Assembly (NCBI GenBank): GCA_037951165.1
Contig: JBBDHG010000061.1
Span: 3,530,501 to 3,594,500, forward strand
Direction: 5' to 3'
Length of the DNA stretch: 64,000 nt
From: Lophius americanus
Taxonomy: Eukaryota; Chordata; Actinopteri; Lophiiformes; Lophiidae
How positions within the stretch are numbered: position 1 is the first letter of the stretch; the number at the start of each line of letters is the position of its first letter. Shown piece after piece: positions 36,894 to 49,800 of this stretch. The notes beneath the pieces are model-generated. The model was not told where the DNA came from. It ran no database searches and was given only the letters and a program-made list of their open reading frames with translations. The position numbers and the translations under genes are program-made.

Positions 36894-36937
36894 ACAATCC
36901 TAATATATAATCCTAATATATAATCCTAATATATAAT
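36894..36937 (+). repeat. 13-bp tandem repeat, three units
   Basis: Three copies of CCTAATATATAAT in a row. Confidence 0.95.
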
Positions 36938-37110
36938 AAATGTGTTTTTCGTCCAAATAAGCAAATAATCACGAGAAACATTTGTGTTTTTTAATTAAAC
37001 ACACAAATTTGTGTAGATGTGCAGATTATGGTTTATTTCTTCATAAACACGTATACCTGCGGCAGGAAATGAAGCTTTTGCACTATTGTTGGCACCAACT
37101 ATGTATTAAT

Positions 37111-37131
37111 AGTATAGTATATATATATTAT

Positions 37132-37168
<37 letters not shown>

Positions 37169-37195
37169 CATATTATTAATATATAATATACATAT
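37111..37195. repeat. (TA)n-rich tract
   Basis: Two TA-dinucleotide runs, the longer one about 27 bp (37135-37163), in AT-only surroundings that can fold back on themselves. Confidence 0.9.
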
Positions 37196-37799
37196 TATAA
37201 ATGTTAACCAAAAGTCAACTATGTGTTCCTGTTTGAAGATAGTAGATTTGTATGTGTACATAAACACATTTATCAATTATTATTTATAATTATAATTATT
37301 ATAATTATAGTATTTATTTATTAATTCTCCCACATATTCCTATATGTGGACTGATGCATGAGTTGGCTGTGGTGGTGATGGTTGGGGAGGTTAACACTTA
37401 ATTTAATTCAAACCAAACGTTTGATTCATGCATTGCTATTTAACCTGCTAAGCTTAATATTGAGCCCATTCCTTATCTTTTATTCATTTATTTTTCGTAT
37501 GGAATGAGAAATTATTGGTATTTACTCAAACATGTGTAATACATTACATCACTCAGGGTATTTTGTTGAAAAACAAGTAAAGTTAGCCATACTCAAATTG
37601 TTACATTTCAAAAAATACAAATGTGTAGTGAGTGTAGTGTATAAGATCTATTAAATTATATGTGAATATAGATGTTTTATATTTTATATAAAATGTTATT
37701 TTATCTGTTTTTTAGTTTTTTCTAAAAGTGACTGAAAAGCAAACCAAATTTGTCTCGCATGCACTTTCAATCAATCCCAGCTAGGTATACATTATTAAA
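37196..37799. other. AT-rich intergenic DNA, nothing recognised
   Basis: Very AT-rich with short palindromic TAATTATAATTA-type runs near 37275-37320. No gene is supported. Confidence 0.6.
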
Positions 37800-38210
37800 T
37801 TTCAATCAGAGAAGACAAAATGTCAAAAAGATGAATTATATACTACAACAGCAGATGAGTGATAATTGGTCTATTAAAAAGTCTTTGGCACGCAAACTCT
37901 TCGGGGATATTGTGATTGAAGGGTCTTGCCCTGAACAGCGGCATGGAATTTTGGCCCTCTGGAGAATAGATACTGGTGGTGGTGGTGGATGACTGTGCTG
38001 AGGCTGATGAAGGACGAGGCTGATGCATCAGGATGGATCAGGTTACCTGAATGGGTGCAGCTGATATCAGTTAATGCCCTAGGCTGTGAAGCAGGTAATT
38101 GAGCACACCAAAGAATATCTTTCTGATTGAACTTACTCTAGATCTCTATGTTATAAACCTGATTGACAGGGATAAATTAATTTGTAGTTGGGACAAAAGT
38201 ATCAATAAGC
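37800..38210 (+). repeat. dispersed repeat, family B, copy 2
   Basis: The partner of 4250..4830, with the same landmarks in the same order and orientation. It has an expanded GGTGGTGGTGGTGG run (37976-37989). It ends near TAGATCTCTATG and the sequence beyond. Confidence 0.6.
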
Positions 38211-41200
38211 TTCTAGACAAACAGTGCTGCTATTTGTGGTGATGTGCATGTAATTGATTCTGACAATGTTTTTTTTAATTTGAAGGGAAAGTTCCATGCA
38301 ACCGAATCATCTACTTCCTTTGTGCAGATCAACCACAGCTTCAGCTCATACAGCTTGTCAGAGGATAAAAGTCTAACAGCCATGTCCAATCCATTCACCA
38401 TCGCTAAACAAGGGATGGTAACACATGGAAAAGGTCTGTGATCAGTTTCTATGTTAAAGCTTTACAATCCTTGACTATACTGGAGTGGCTTTGGTTTAGG
38501 TATGCCAAACAAATAGCTAGCAAAGCATTAGTTCGATTAAGAGATGGATCTAAATTGTCATTGCAGAACAATTACACATAATAAAAATGGATGCTAAAAA
38601 ATAAAATAAAAAACATGAATATCATACATTATGAAAACATATAAGCACAATATTTCACTAATGTTAACTTTAGGTATAGCGAGGATAGCTAACGATTCAG
38701 TATTGGAATCAAAAAGAAATGTCCTATCAGTCTCTGCATCAGCCTCAGCATCACTATCAGTATCAGCGAAGTCCTAATAATATCCATTCCTTGCGTCCGA
38801 TGGACCTCATAGTGCAAAAGAGGCCTGCTTTTCTTCCAGACATTATATGGTCACATGCATGATTATCTCATTAAATTTAACACATGTCAGTAGGTGGGAT
38901 ATATTAGACAGCATCTTCACATTTTGTCCTCAAAGTTGATGTGTAGGCAGCAGGAAATAGTTAAGCCTAAGGAAGTGAATGAGAAGGGCCTAATTGTGAG
39001 GGCTGGACGACTAGGTCAAAGCATCTCCAGTACAGCAGATCTTTTTGGCTTGTGGACTTTCTGCAGCGGTCAGTGTCTACAAAAAAAGGTCTAAGGAAAG
39101 ACCGCTGGCAGTACCAAAAACTGATAGTGTGTTGTGGTCATTTCCGCTTAGATAGGATTTTATGCAGTCACCTATTACCTAATATGTGTTGAGTTGTATT
39201 CATTTTGCTGCAGGCTACACACATTATCATGTAATTAAATTCTATATTAGTTCATGTCGGATAGAAATCGGGATATTATTGCCCCATGACTCATAGCACT
39301 GACACAGCATTACATTACTGTAAACATAGGTGTGCATGGACCAAACTCCACTATGGCTTTCCTGACGTGACCGAGCCCCGAATGTATTTTCTAAATATTT
39401 GTCCGATCATGGCGCATCTGGACCGGACCAGCGGGATTTAGCCGGATATGCACACTTTAATATGACAGGAGAGAATGAAAAATCCTGAACTTCACAAGAT
39501 AGAGGCACAACCTCATATTTATGAGAAACTCTTTGCTAGCAAACTTCTTGGCACTTCAGAAAAAAATCTATCTACACTGTGAGAGAGTTCAAAGACTCTT
39601 TATTGACTTGTCAATAGCCCAACCGGTCCAAAGTGTCTGACAGACCGCATTTCACAAACGTGCGATACCTCAAGTCTTCAGTGTATAATCAAAATTGTGA
39701 AAATGTGAGTCCATAAATTGTAAGATTTGGCTTGAGATTACAGATTCTTTACTTGGGATTCTTACAAGGAAACTTTGAATACATCCTCTTTATTTCCAGA
39801 CGGGCTACCTTAAGTGTATAAGCAGGAATACACTTTAAAAAAAACAAAAAACAATAACTGTAACATGTATTTTTTGTCTGCAAGATATTAAGCAAATATT
39901 TCTGTAAATTTACTAATTTTTTTTTAGGTTTTTTTTTTTTACCATCCATTAATGCCAATCTTCTGACAATTTTTTGTTTTTTCTATTTAATTTTTTGTAC
40001 AGTGTTAATTTGAGAGATGTTTTGGGTGCTTGTATAGCTCAAGCACTGGCCTCTCCCCTAAGAGGAAGTTTGATCATCGTATGTGACCAACTGTCAAAAT
40101 CGACAATTTTTCACTTTGTTTATTTTGGAATTTACGTAATGGAGACAATCTAACTGATTTCTACCTCACCTAAATGACAAAACGGAATTTCTAGACCCGG
40201 CCATGAAGATAATTCCTTGCTTAACTGATTTGCAGCCAGTCACGGCTACGATCATCCAAAAGTCATCATGTCATACAAAAACCAAAAAAAAAAAAGATTT
40301 ATTTTGAAAATCTAACCACATGTTGCATACATATTCTTGACCACCCTGAGAATTCCAGCCTGATGCGAGTCGTAGTTTGTGATGGCCACTGATTGCGGCT
40401 GAATGTGTTGAGTTCTGATTGTCACAGTGACCACATTTATACTTAATGGCCGAATGATAAACCCCGCTGACTCCTCAGTACTCTGGCCTGCGTATTCACT
40501 TTCAGAGCTTGTTCTTTTTCTTACCTTTAGTCATAGTTAACAAGCAGCATTCCTCCCTCCTCAACAATTGGACTGCGTCAGTTCTTACCATCTCCCTGCT
40601 CGGAGAAGGTGGCGAGCTAAGAAGGGGCCAGCCTGTGCAGGGGCATTTGGTTGGGGGAAGGGCATGTCTCCTGGCAATGAGGGTGAGTAGATCAGAGCTG
40701 CTCAGTGTCTGTGAGGCTGTGATAAGATTCCAGGATTTTCCCAGTGTGACAGGCCTGCTCACTAAGCCGTGCACCATTCTGCATGAAGACAACCACCACT
40801 ACGTAACCCCTTCAACCCCTGGGCTGTTACACCTCAGCAGACAAGAGCCGTGTTCACCCACCTGCAGCCACACCCCAAAGTTCCTCAGTCAAACTTAAAA
40901 TGTTAACGTTTTTCTCTCTCCGGTGTTAACCGGAAATAATAGAATGAGAATTAATTTCTACTTTACAATCCTATGTCTCTCCACCATACACTATGCTGTC
41001 TCTTTCTATCTCTCTGGCTCACTTCTCCTTCTTTATCTCTGCCTGCTCAGCCCCCCTCCCCACTCCCTCTCCCTTGGATGGCAGGTCAGGCAGTGAGCTG
41101 TGCGGACTCGGAGGAGGTAAGGACGCCGCGGTGCACATTAATAATGAAAAACCTCAGCCCCCCCCCCCACACCCCCCCAGACACGCACACACACACACTC

Positions 41201-42634
41201 CCCCATCGCCATGGCGATGGCACTAGCCCAGCTCTGGGGGGGAGCTGGGAATATAGCTACACTCTCCGAACCCTCTTCTCACCAAGCTGATCACGAACTG
41301 GTACACAATCCCGCCATACTGGGCCTTCCACCGTGGATATTCACTAATTAAAATCACTCAGTGCTTCACTGCGGCAGAAATCTGCATCTACTTCCCTACC
41401 TGGATGTGAAAGAGTGATTATGGAGCTGTGAGAAAAAAACAGAGAACCATCACTTACCAGAAAAAAGGAATTTCATCCTAGTGTCAGACGTGGGGCATAA
41501 TAATCAGTAATTATCTAAGACTCATGTGAAGCTGACCACATTTTGGAAAGTTCTTTTCTTAAATAAGCACAGCATACTGCTTTCACTTTTCCACATCTTT
41601 TTCTTCTAAACTTCCCTCCTCTCTGCTCCATGAATGTATGACACATCAAGCCCCTGCCACAGAGACGTTATCCAGGTCCCTTTAGGATTGCCATATTCAC
41701 CTCTGGGAGCTCAGAGCGCTGAAACTTCAGAATCAAATGAACGCATGAAAAATGGCAAAACAAACAATTTAAGAAAACAGCTTCATCGGTTTGACAGATG
41801 CAGAAATTATGCCAATAGAGAAAGCAGCTTGAGCTCTATAAACACAACTACGTACAAAAATCCTGCCTTCATTTTCATCTTGGTTACTCTTGAAGTCAGA
41901 AAAGCTTGTTATGTCTAAATGTTAAAAGTTTTTAGAGTAATTTGCAGCGTTCTTCTTATGGTTTTTTATCTGGAAGCATGTTGCTGATGAACGTTTTGTC
42001 AGTATGATCAACTACTTCTTACTATTCTCATTTTTTTTTATAAATGTGTGTCTCCTGCAGCGCTTCTGAGCTCCAAGGGAGACCGTACTTGATAGCTTTT
42101 AATATAACACTTCCTCTCAGTAATCCCTGATATGAATGAATTAATGACTCTCTGCAGCTGTATTCTGCCCGTGAATGTCATGAAGTCAGAAGAATGTCCC
42201 ACAGATCTTGGAGAAGAGTGGAAATCAGAGAAAAATGGAATTTGGGAGGATTTTCAGAAGCTTTCATGCAATCTTAAGAAACACCGCAACCAAAAAAGTT
42301 CTTATTCAAACATCTTTTAAATAATTTTGGTTACATTTTAGGCTCCATCAGTCATTCCCCAAGGGGAAAATATTACAGTGAGAGAAATATCTCAGTAAAA
42401 CCAAGGACATCATGGAGATCCATACCATCACCTTACTTAGTTTTAATGAGATCCGCTTGAGTCAAAATCTTTGAGATTGTTCCTACAGGCTCCAATTACA
42501 AAAGAAACAGGAACAATTTTTTTTTAATTCATGGAAAAGTTGTAATTAAAGTTTTTGATTTTGTCAAACCAGCTATTTTTAAAAAAAAACATGCAAATAG
42601 ACAAGTAGACAAACATCAGAATTGGAAATTTTGA
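38211..42634. other. intergenic region downstream of cxxc5
   Basis: No exon is recognised. There are A/T homopolymer runs at about 39834-39942 and a C-rich/CA stretch at 41157-41200. A GC-balanced, unique-looking part at 40440-40900 could be regulatory. The open frames at 40509-40898, 40973-41290 and 41634-41918 show no protein family. Confidence 0.5.
41203..41220. promoter_or_regulatory. perfect 18-bp palindrome around CCATGG
   Basis: CCATCGCCATGGCGATGG equals its own reverse complement. The core resembles a symmetric RFX/X-box site (GTTnCCATGGnAAC), with CGCC..GGCG in place of the usual flanks. Function is inference. Confidence 0.5.
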
Positions 42635-43671
42635 CACGAATACATGCATTCCTTTTTATTCACAAAACCATTTCCAATTTTCTAAACGGATACAAAGATT
42701 GGTTATTTTTAAAGGCTGTAGCTACCCAGCAACATAAAAAAAAATCATGAAAATATAACAAATAAACAAACAAATAAAAAAAGTTCAGCTTGTCTCAGTG
42801 CGTTCAGTAGGGTAGACTCACAGGAAGTGCTGTCTCTTAATGTGACGCCCTGAGCCGTATCGGCACATGCTCAGTAAGGCCGCAGCAACATGACGCTGCC
42901 AGGTTCACTTCAGTTGAAATGTTTGTAACTGCAGTGGAGGGCTGATTGAGGAGATTACAGTAGTCATGGCTCTGGCAAACACCATCTTCAAGCCAGTAAA
43001 TCGTCTCTGGAGATCCTGCCCGATAACACGACTTTATCTAAAAATCTGAAATCTACTGCGTCACAATTCGAAACAAGCCTCTGTCTGTCAACGACAACCA
43101 CTGATCTGTCTGAAAAGTAGACTCTTCCAACGAAATGAATCATGAACTAGACGAGGGGTTTAAGTAACATAACGGTGAATAATTACATTGATGGTTGCCA
43201 TTAGCCACTAGTTTTTGAAATATAGCTGTAAATTTACATTCTCTACACAAGTACTGTATGTTTCCACATATGAACAACATTAACACCAAACACAGAAATT
43301 AGTTGATTGTCCACACTCAGTCCATCATTTCTGTTTCTGGCAATGAACAGTTTCATGTTTGAGCGTCAGAAAAAAAAACCTGCTGGAAAAGGGACAAAAG
43401 GTACCAAAATGGAAAAAAAAAGGAAAGGGAATGAAAATTGTCATAGATGTTTTTCTCTACGCTTCATTTTTGGTTCAAGGAATAAGTAGGTGCATCCATT
43501 ACCCGACTGATTTCTTTTGTTGTCATTGTTGTTCTGTTTAATTTTCTGTTCCTTTTTTTCTTAAGTTTTTTTTTTTTGTATCATGTTTAGCCAGTGTCTA
43601 TTCCGGAAACAATCCAGGAGTTGGCATTGCACTTGATGGCAGAGCTTTGGGTACGGAGTGGAGGAGGACTC
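42635..43671 (-). other. cxxc5: probable 3' UTR of cxxc5
   Basis: On the minus strand, the first AATAAA after the stop codon is at 42660..42655, about 1.01 kb downstream. It is followed by TG-rich sequence (around 42600-42645) of the sort that lies beyond cleavage sites. The end point is therefore estimated at about 42635. The UTR begins normally and then has an A-rich run (T-rich on the + strand, 43540-43580). Length and poly(A) site are inference; cDNA would settle them. Confidence 0.5.
42655..42660 (-). terminator. candidate cxxc5 polyadenylation signal AATAAA
   Basis: This is the canonical hexamer on the minus strand and the first one downstream of the cxxc5 stop codon. TG-rich sequence follows it in the direction of transcription. 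Confidence 0.45.
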
Positions 43672-43716
43672 CTACTGAAACCACCGGAACGCCGCTCCTG
43701 TAGGAAGCATCACCTT
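43672..43716 (-). CDS. cxxc5: cxxc5 terminal coding segment, residues 266-279 and stop
   Basis: The minus strand reads KVMLPTGAAFRWFQ and then TAG. This is the C-terminus that follows SAALE in vertebrate CXXC5 as I know it. The preceding intron ends ...TTTCTCCAAG, with the AG at 43718/43717, after a long pyrimidine tract. The exon starts in phase 0, matching the phase-0 donor at 54098. The joined CDS is 795 + 45 = 840 nt, giving 279 residues. That is shorter than mammalian CXXC5 (about 322 aa), mainly because the N-terminal low-complexity part is shorter. The coding part of this exon is only 45 nt and is too short to be found as an open frame; homology to the known C-terminus and matching splice phases support it. 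Confidence 0.95.
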   Translation of the reverse strand, partial: KVMLPTGAAFRWFQ

Positions 43717-43718
43717 CT

Positions 43719-43784
43719 TGGAGAAACAGAAGACAAGGAGGGAGGGAGGATGGGGAGGGGAGGGGAGACAGAAGAAGAAAATAA
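43719..43784 (-). promoter_or_regulatory. extended polypyrimidine tract at the cxxc5 final-exon acceptor
   Basis: Read on the minus strand, this is an almost unbroken C/T tract directly before the acceptor AG. The opposite (+) strand has four runs of three or four G within 43744..43766. It surely supplies the U2AF/PTB-type pyrimidine tract. Its length and C-richness exceed what a normal acceptor needs. Any regulatory role is inference. Confidence 0.6.
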
Positions 43785-45418
43785 GTTATTAGAATGGGTT
43801 TAATGTAATTTATGACATCTTATTGAGCATAAATAATTGTTAAATGGATTGAAAGCTACATTAAGCAACAAAAAAACTTTAACTTTTATTTTGAACACTT
43901 AATGTGTTCAAATTAAAAGTTAATGCTCTAAGACACTATACTTATAATATTAAGTAAAAGGAATGTGTCATTGAATTGAAATGATTTGTGACACATGCAT
44001 CATCTTGGTTTCTTTTAAGGTTGAAAAAAGATAAATCATATCAGAGTCAACAGTGGACATCTGCAGTTGCTAGTTTTGTCCAAGCATTATCAGTGGAAAA
44101 GACATTACTAAAAAACTGAGCAAAGCATAAAACATTTCTGGTTTCAGAAAGAGAATCCCTGAATGTTTAGCATTTTAGTGGACATATTTCTAAACTGATT
44201 GACAAATAACCTAAACCTTAATTCCGCAATTTATTTGTGGGTGAAGTATATGTTTGAAGGTTCCTCATCTCGTCTCTCTCCTCAACAAAACCACAGGAGA
44301 AGGCAACAGTCCTGGCTTCACACAAAACCTGATATGCCACATTTATTATTTAGCCACCACACACATTTCACTCCCACACCTTCGCCAATGATTATATAGC
44401 CTTCCCTCCCTCACTCCTCTCTTTTCCTGTGGTTTTCTTTGTTACTGATTACACTGAGTGGAACATATGCATTCAGCTGCAGGGCTCAGCAGTAGCCTTC
44501 CAGTAAGGAGATGGACATCCACTAGACCCCTGGAGCTGCAACTCGGCCGCCGTCCTGCAAAGTGCAACTCGGATTCTGCAGCACAGATTCTTCCGTTCAC
44601 CAGTTTGCCTGGAGCGAGGCAGGAGGAGCCCAGCAAACATTTATGCACCCACACTCACTCTCACACCGAACCAATATGTATTCAAGTACAGTCACACACC
44701 TCCACATACAGTGGCATGTTCACAGACACTCAAACTACACCCCCAAAATCACACCAAACAGTTGGACTGTTAAGAGAAAATTCTCGTAAGTGACGGATTC
44801 AGATTCAATTTTCCAGCAGTAGAAGGATTTATAGAGAGTTGTGCATGCAGTGAGTGCAAACACGAATACATAAACATGCATAAATGCATGTTAACCTCAC
44901 ACTATTAATAAACGTTTACATAAGTGTATTGTCCGAACTTAATCCAACAGATTTCAGACTATTCAGTTTTATCCGGACCAACGTTGCAGGTGTGCACTCT
45001 TCTTGGACCAAGGTCAGACTTTAGTACAATAAACTGAATCGTGGTTTGTTTCGTTTAGAGTATGAACAAACATTTGTGGATGGCTAAGACGTTCGGATAA
45101 AATACAAGAAGTTACAGTGGCAGCTGTCGCCAACAACCAGAAGAAGAAAAAAAACAACATCAGGAGAAAGAGGTTACACGTGTGCCGTGGTAGCAGATGG
45201 AGAGAAGAAAGACATGGATTACTTCAAAGTGATACGGTCCAATGAAGAAATCCAAAATCAACTTGAGCAAATAGACAAATATGCAGAAACTTTTATTTTC
45301 TAAATTGGGAATGCACGGATGTGTGCTGGTCTACAGGTCAATCACGTGATATATATAGGGAAATGCAGTGCGGATAGATGATGATGACAGGATATGGGTA
45401 AGTAATTTAATGCACTGA

Positions 45419-46065
45419 CAAACTAGACCTTTGATGTCGTCCCTGAGTAACTTGTGAATTTTTTGACTAAAATATCATATATACAAGATAGATTTCCTCA
45501 AGCAGATTGATATTCAACAAATATGGACAAAATCAGGCCAATGCTTGAAAAATCACTTTTGGAGATAAAACTACCCGTAGTGTGAGAAATATATAACCAA
45601 TCTTTTGCCAAAATCAACCCAATTCTTTCTCTCAGTAAGGCCTAGTCTGGTTTGGGCTTGATTACATAATCCGAAATTAATCAATGAAATGTTTTTTGAG
45701 TTATGTCCGAAAAACTGTTGTTTTCTCTTTAAAAAAAAAGCTACCCCTAATCAGTAAAATATAGACTAGTAGAATATAATCAGATATTTACAGGATAGAT
45801 CCCCTTGAGTTGATTCATATGCACCAAATTTGGATTAAATCGGACTAACGGTTGAGAAATTATGGCCTGACAACTTTTGAATGAAATTCCCTCTAGTGTC
45901 AAAAATAAACATCTTTCCCTAAAACAGTTCTTCCTCGCACTAAGGTCTATCAGGGTCTAAAGGATCCATAATATAGTTTTTGAGTTGTAGCGCTAACAAA
46001 AAAACAAACAACAAAAGAGCTGCGGACGCGGACGCACACCCAGCAGCAGCGATGACGATTCCATA
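45419..46065 (-). repeat. family A repeat, copy 5, both ends present, in the cxxc5 intron
   Basis: Read on the + strand, it begins ACTAGACCTTTGATGTCGTC, the reverse complement of the family end GACGACAGCAT..CTAGT. It contains two units (GATATTCAACAAATATGGAC and ATGCACCAAATTTGGATTAA) and finishes with GCAGCAGCGATGACGATTCC, the reverse complement of the other family end. It is about 650 bp and opposite in orientation to copy 2, so it has the + direction of cxxc5 reversed. Confidence 0.7.
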
Positions 46066-46785
46066 ACAACCCAGACATTCCTGGGATATAATTGCAATGT
46101 GCAACTGACAAACGGGTCACACATTTACAACTCTACAAAAAACACAAAACTTGGTTTGGGCCCTCAAATGTAAGTCTTGCGGAGTGTTTTAAGGGTTACT
46201 TGTTTATTCAGGGCAGTTCAAAATCACAAACAACACCAGCCATAATTACTCCTCAGAACCCTCCCTTAAACCAGTGCTCCATGCTTGAATAAGCAGTAGG
46301 TGTACAGCTTTATTTCAAACACACATGTTCGCAGAAGAAACTGAGTGGCGACGGTGAGGGTGCTCCACAGGTTTCATTTACTTTCATTTTGAAAGTTAAC
46401 AGCTACTAACAAAAAACGGAAAGGTTTTACTCGGGTAAAAAGCATTCTAAAAAGGTCATTACACCGGTGATCCTGGCCAAATGTAGCCGGATCTGGGCTT
46501 TGTTTTAAATTGACTCAATCAGGAATAATCTGACAGAAGAGACACTGAAGATAACGGAGCTGCTCATATCGCTCACATGCATGTACCAGCGCACTTCAAA
46601 TTCCTAAATTATATCTGGGTCTATGGTTTGGTGGACGCATGTGTGGATAGGACACACGTGTCTGGTACCGCTTTCTCTGATGTCATTTTAGGAGATTATT
46701 TTTTAGCTCAATGGTCTATAAATAAGAAGAGCAAATATATTGTCAACATTTTCTCATGCCCTGAGTCCGAGTGTCATCAGCACGT

Positions 46786-46830
46786 CATCTTCCTCTAAGT
46801 CATCTTCCTCTAAGTCATCTTCCTCTAAGT
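46786..46830 (+). repeat. 15-bp tandem repeat, three units
   Basis: Three perfect copies of GTCATCTTCCTCTAA. A + strand frame through it encodes SSSSK repeats, but no gene is supported. Confidence 0.95.
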
Positions 46831-49800
46831 TGACCTTCCTACCACTGCAATCAGCTGTTCAAGTCAGTAGAGGGTCAGTAACATCCGCCATTGCTACAGA
46901 TGTCAAAAAACGACAGATCTTTTGATTGAACGGTAAATGCTGGTTTTCTTCATTATCAAATGTGAGCAATCAGTGAAAGAATAGCAGCAGTTCAGGAATT
47001 GAAAAACCTTCTTGATTGCACGGGTTGAAACGATGGGATCTGTGGGTGTGAAGTGGCCAATCACTGAAAATCAATGGAGGTGTTTTTTCAAACACAGTTG
47101 TCTTTGTCAATGTCTATGCATGGCACAAACCGTTTGTGTGCAACATACCAAAAATGACGTAGGAAGTCTTTCAAACTAACTATTTCAGAGTGGACCTTTA
47201 TCCACCATACAGTATATCAATCCTAAAAGAGTATTAGGTGTTTCCAAGAGCTTTGTGGCGTCATCATCAACAACTGTTAGATTATATTGTGAGAATTCCC
47301 TCAAGGACACCCTCAAGAAAAAAGGCAAACACAAACTGACTGAATAAATGCAAAGCATCTCCATATACAGTGGCACATGTGGAATGCAGCGCTGTCTGCT
47401 GCTCGCAAGCAAACTTTTGAAACACACCACTTACCTCCAGCTGGTAAATACTCACTATCTGTCTGTTGAAAGCTTTTCCCTCAGCCTGCTCGCCCTCACA
47501 CTATTCAAATGTGATTCTTATGTATGTTCTGATTTTTTGTACTTGAACAACATAGACCCAGCAGCCAGGGCGGGGACATTAGCACAAATTATCTTGGATA
47601 TTAGTAGAAGCCATAACAGTTATGGCTACTGACTGAAAACATGCCCGAATTATGCCCGACATTACCATAATTACATGTTCAAATGAGCCACTTAAATATA
47701 ACTATACTATTAAGTAACACTGATGAACATTTTACTATTGTCTAGTCATTTTTGGCGCTCACATTACCAAATACTGAGAAGATCTGATCTCCGACTTAAG
47801 TCTAGGACAGTTTATGAAATTCAGATGTCGGTCTCTAGCAGACAACTTGGCAGCCTTGCCAACCTCGCTCCCTTTCAGACTTCCTTTGCATTCTCTGTCC
47901 ACTCCAACTTGTCCCTACGACTGCCCAGCAACTTGTATATGTCTCCTTTTCAATCTGCATCCCTGTCTCTTTGCACCAGCTTCTTCTGTCCTGGATGTGA
48001 GCTATACGGCGGTTAAAAATTTATAGAACACTTGCATGCAACAGTGTAAAGGACAGTCTTTAAAAATTATGACAAATGGAGCTCTTGCCAAAGTTCAGTC
48101 AAGATAAACTATTTTTTCACTATCAAGCAATCTTTTATTGTCATTTCACCTTCTAGCTTGCTTAGTCACTTAACCCTCTAAAGTCTGAGATCACGGCTAA
48201 ACACTAATCTGGCACGTGTTTAGGTTCAGTATGTTAACACAGGTATGTTAAAGTGAACAAAAATAATTTTAGGCCCGAATAGATCATGTTTAGCAGAAAA
48301 TAAAGATACCACATATTGGCATGTTGAACATTTAGTGAGGTGCTTACGTAAAAGCTAAGGGTGAAGGCTAATGCCAAAATTACCTGACTTATCGTTCTTC
48401 TGCCTATCTTATCTAAAAACTGATTGTAATGTGAATTAAAGGATCATCATTAGGTCTCAAACTTGTATCTCCAGCATTTAGGTTGACCTGCGTATCCACC
48501 GCCATTACGAAAGAAGCTGTTTTATTGCTTCAGGGCCGGCCTCTGTATTTTCCTGTCACAAATTGAATTTCCACAGCAACTTAAAAAATGCAGTAAATCC
48601 TGCAAGGACTTCTGGGCATTTCTTACGACTTGACATAAATGTCTGCCTGAAAAATCTAAAAAAGCCTTTCTGACAGATTACCTGTTATAAACAATATAAG
48701 AATAAGAAGAATGAATATGTAAATTTTCATTCACTTGCCTCTCCTGATGAAAATATCATTCATTAAGGAGTCAAGTACAAAAAGTCTACTTCTATCAACC
48801 TATCGCACAGGTGTAGTACATCCTGAAAGTACTGTGCCTTTAAAGTAAAACAGGTTATACCACAACTTCCTAACCCCGACTCTCCCTTTTTGTCTCAGAG
48901 CGGAACAACTTCGCTGAGACTGACACCACTGGAGGGTATTCAGACATGGAGCAGAAAGGAAGTGCCTTCCCACTTACATCTCAAAAATGTAGCATTCCCA
49001 GAATATATCCAGACATCTTCAGCCAGAGAGCTATGAGGTGGCAAAGGCCTCAGCCTACTAACTCCCCCTCACTTGCCAATTTCACGCTCCTCTTTGAGTT
49101 GCCATGAGCTTTCAATGGAAACCGTCAACACCCTTAAAATAAGCTCACTGCTGCTGGACTTGACTTGTGTACCGACGTGTATAAGCTCAAAGACTCCTGG
49201 GCACGCACACCAACTCAACCATCAATGCAAATGCTGTGATGTTTCATCCAGTCTTTTAACTCACACATCATGTGATCGGAGGGGGATGCAGCACTCAGTG
49301 ACCCTTTGAGCCACAGCTGAGGCTCACATTCCTATGCTGTGGATCATCTGTAGACACAGGTGCCGCTCAAGTCACCCTAGTGACTTCAAATGGGAGCGGG
49401 AATTTCTCAAACTGGAGAGTTGTTTAAAGAAAAGGATATTATATACGGCAAATTAAAAATGTTTCATCTTTTACCCATTATTGACACTAAGGATTTACTT
49501 CTGACCCTTTTGCGCTCTACTTTCTCTCCTGACACAGCACATCCTCCATGAACCTCCATCACTGACATTTAGCTTTTAATGATGTCATCACGCTCACCGA
49601 CAGCGCAGCCCAGGCTGTATTCTCTGATCTAATCACTCGCTGAACAGGAGCTGTTGACTTAATAACGAAGCCATTTGAGACAACTACTAGACTGCTAATG
49701 TGAGATGTAGGAATGCATGAGGACAAATAAAAAGCAGGTAAAATAGAGAAATGTACTACTGTCAAATATATGTGCAGGGGAAGGGAAGCACAGAGGTAGT

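Noticed and set aside
46430..46560. Possible further repeat copy (TCCTGGCCAAATGTAGCCGG)
   Set aside because: It vaguely recalls a fish repeat, but the similarity I could follow is too short to support.
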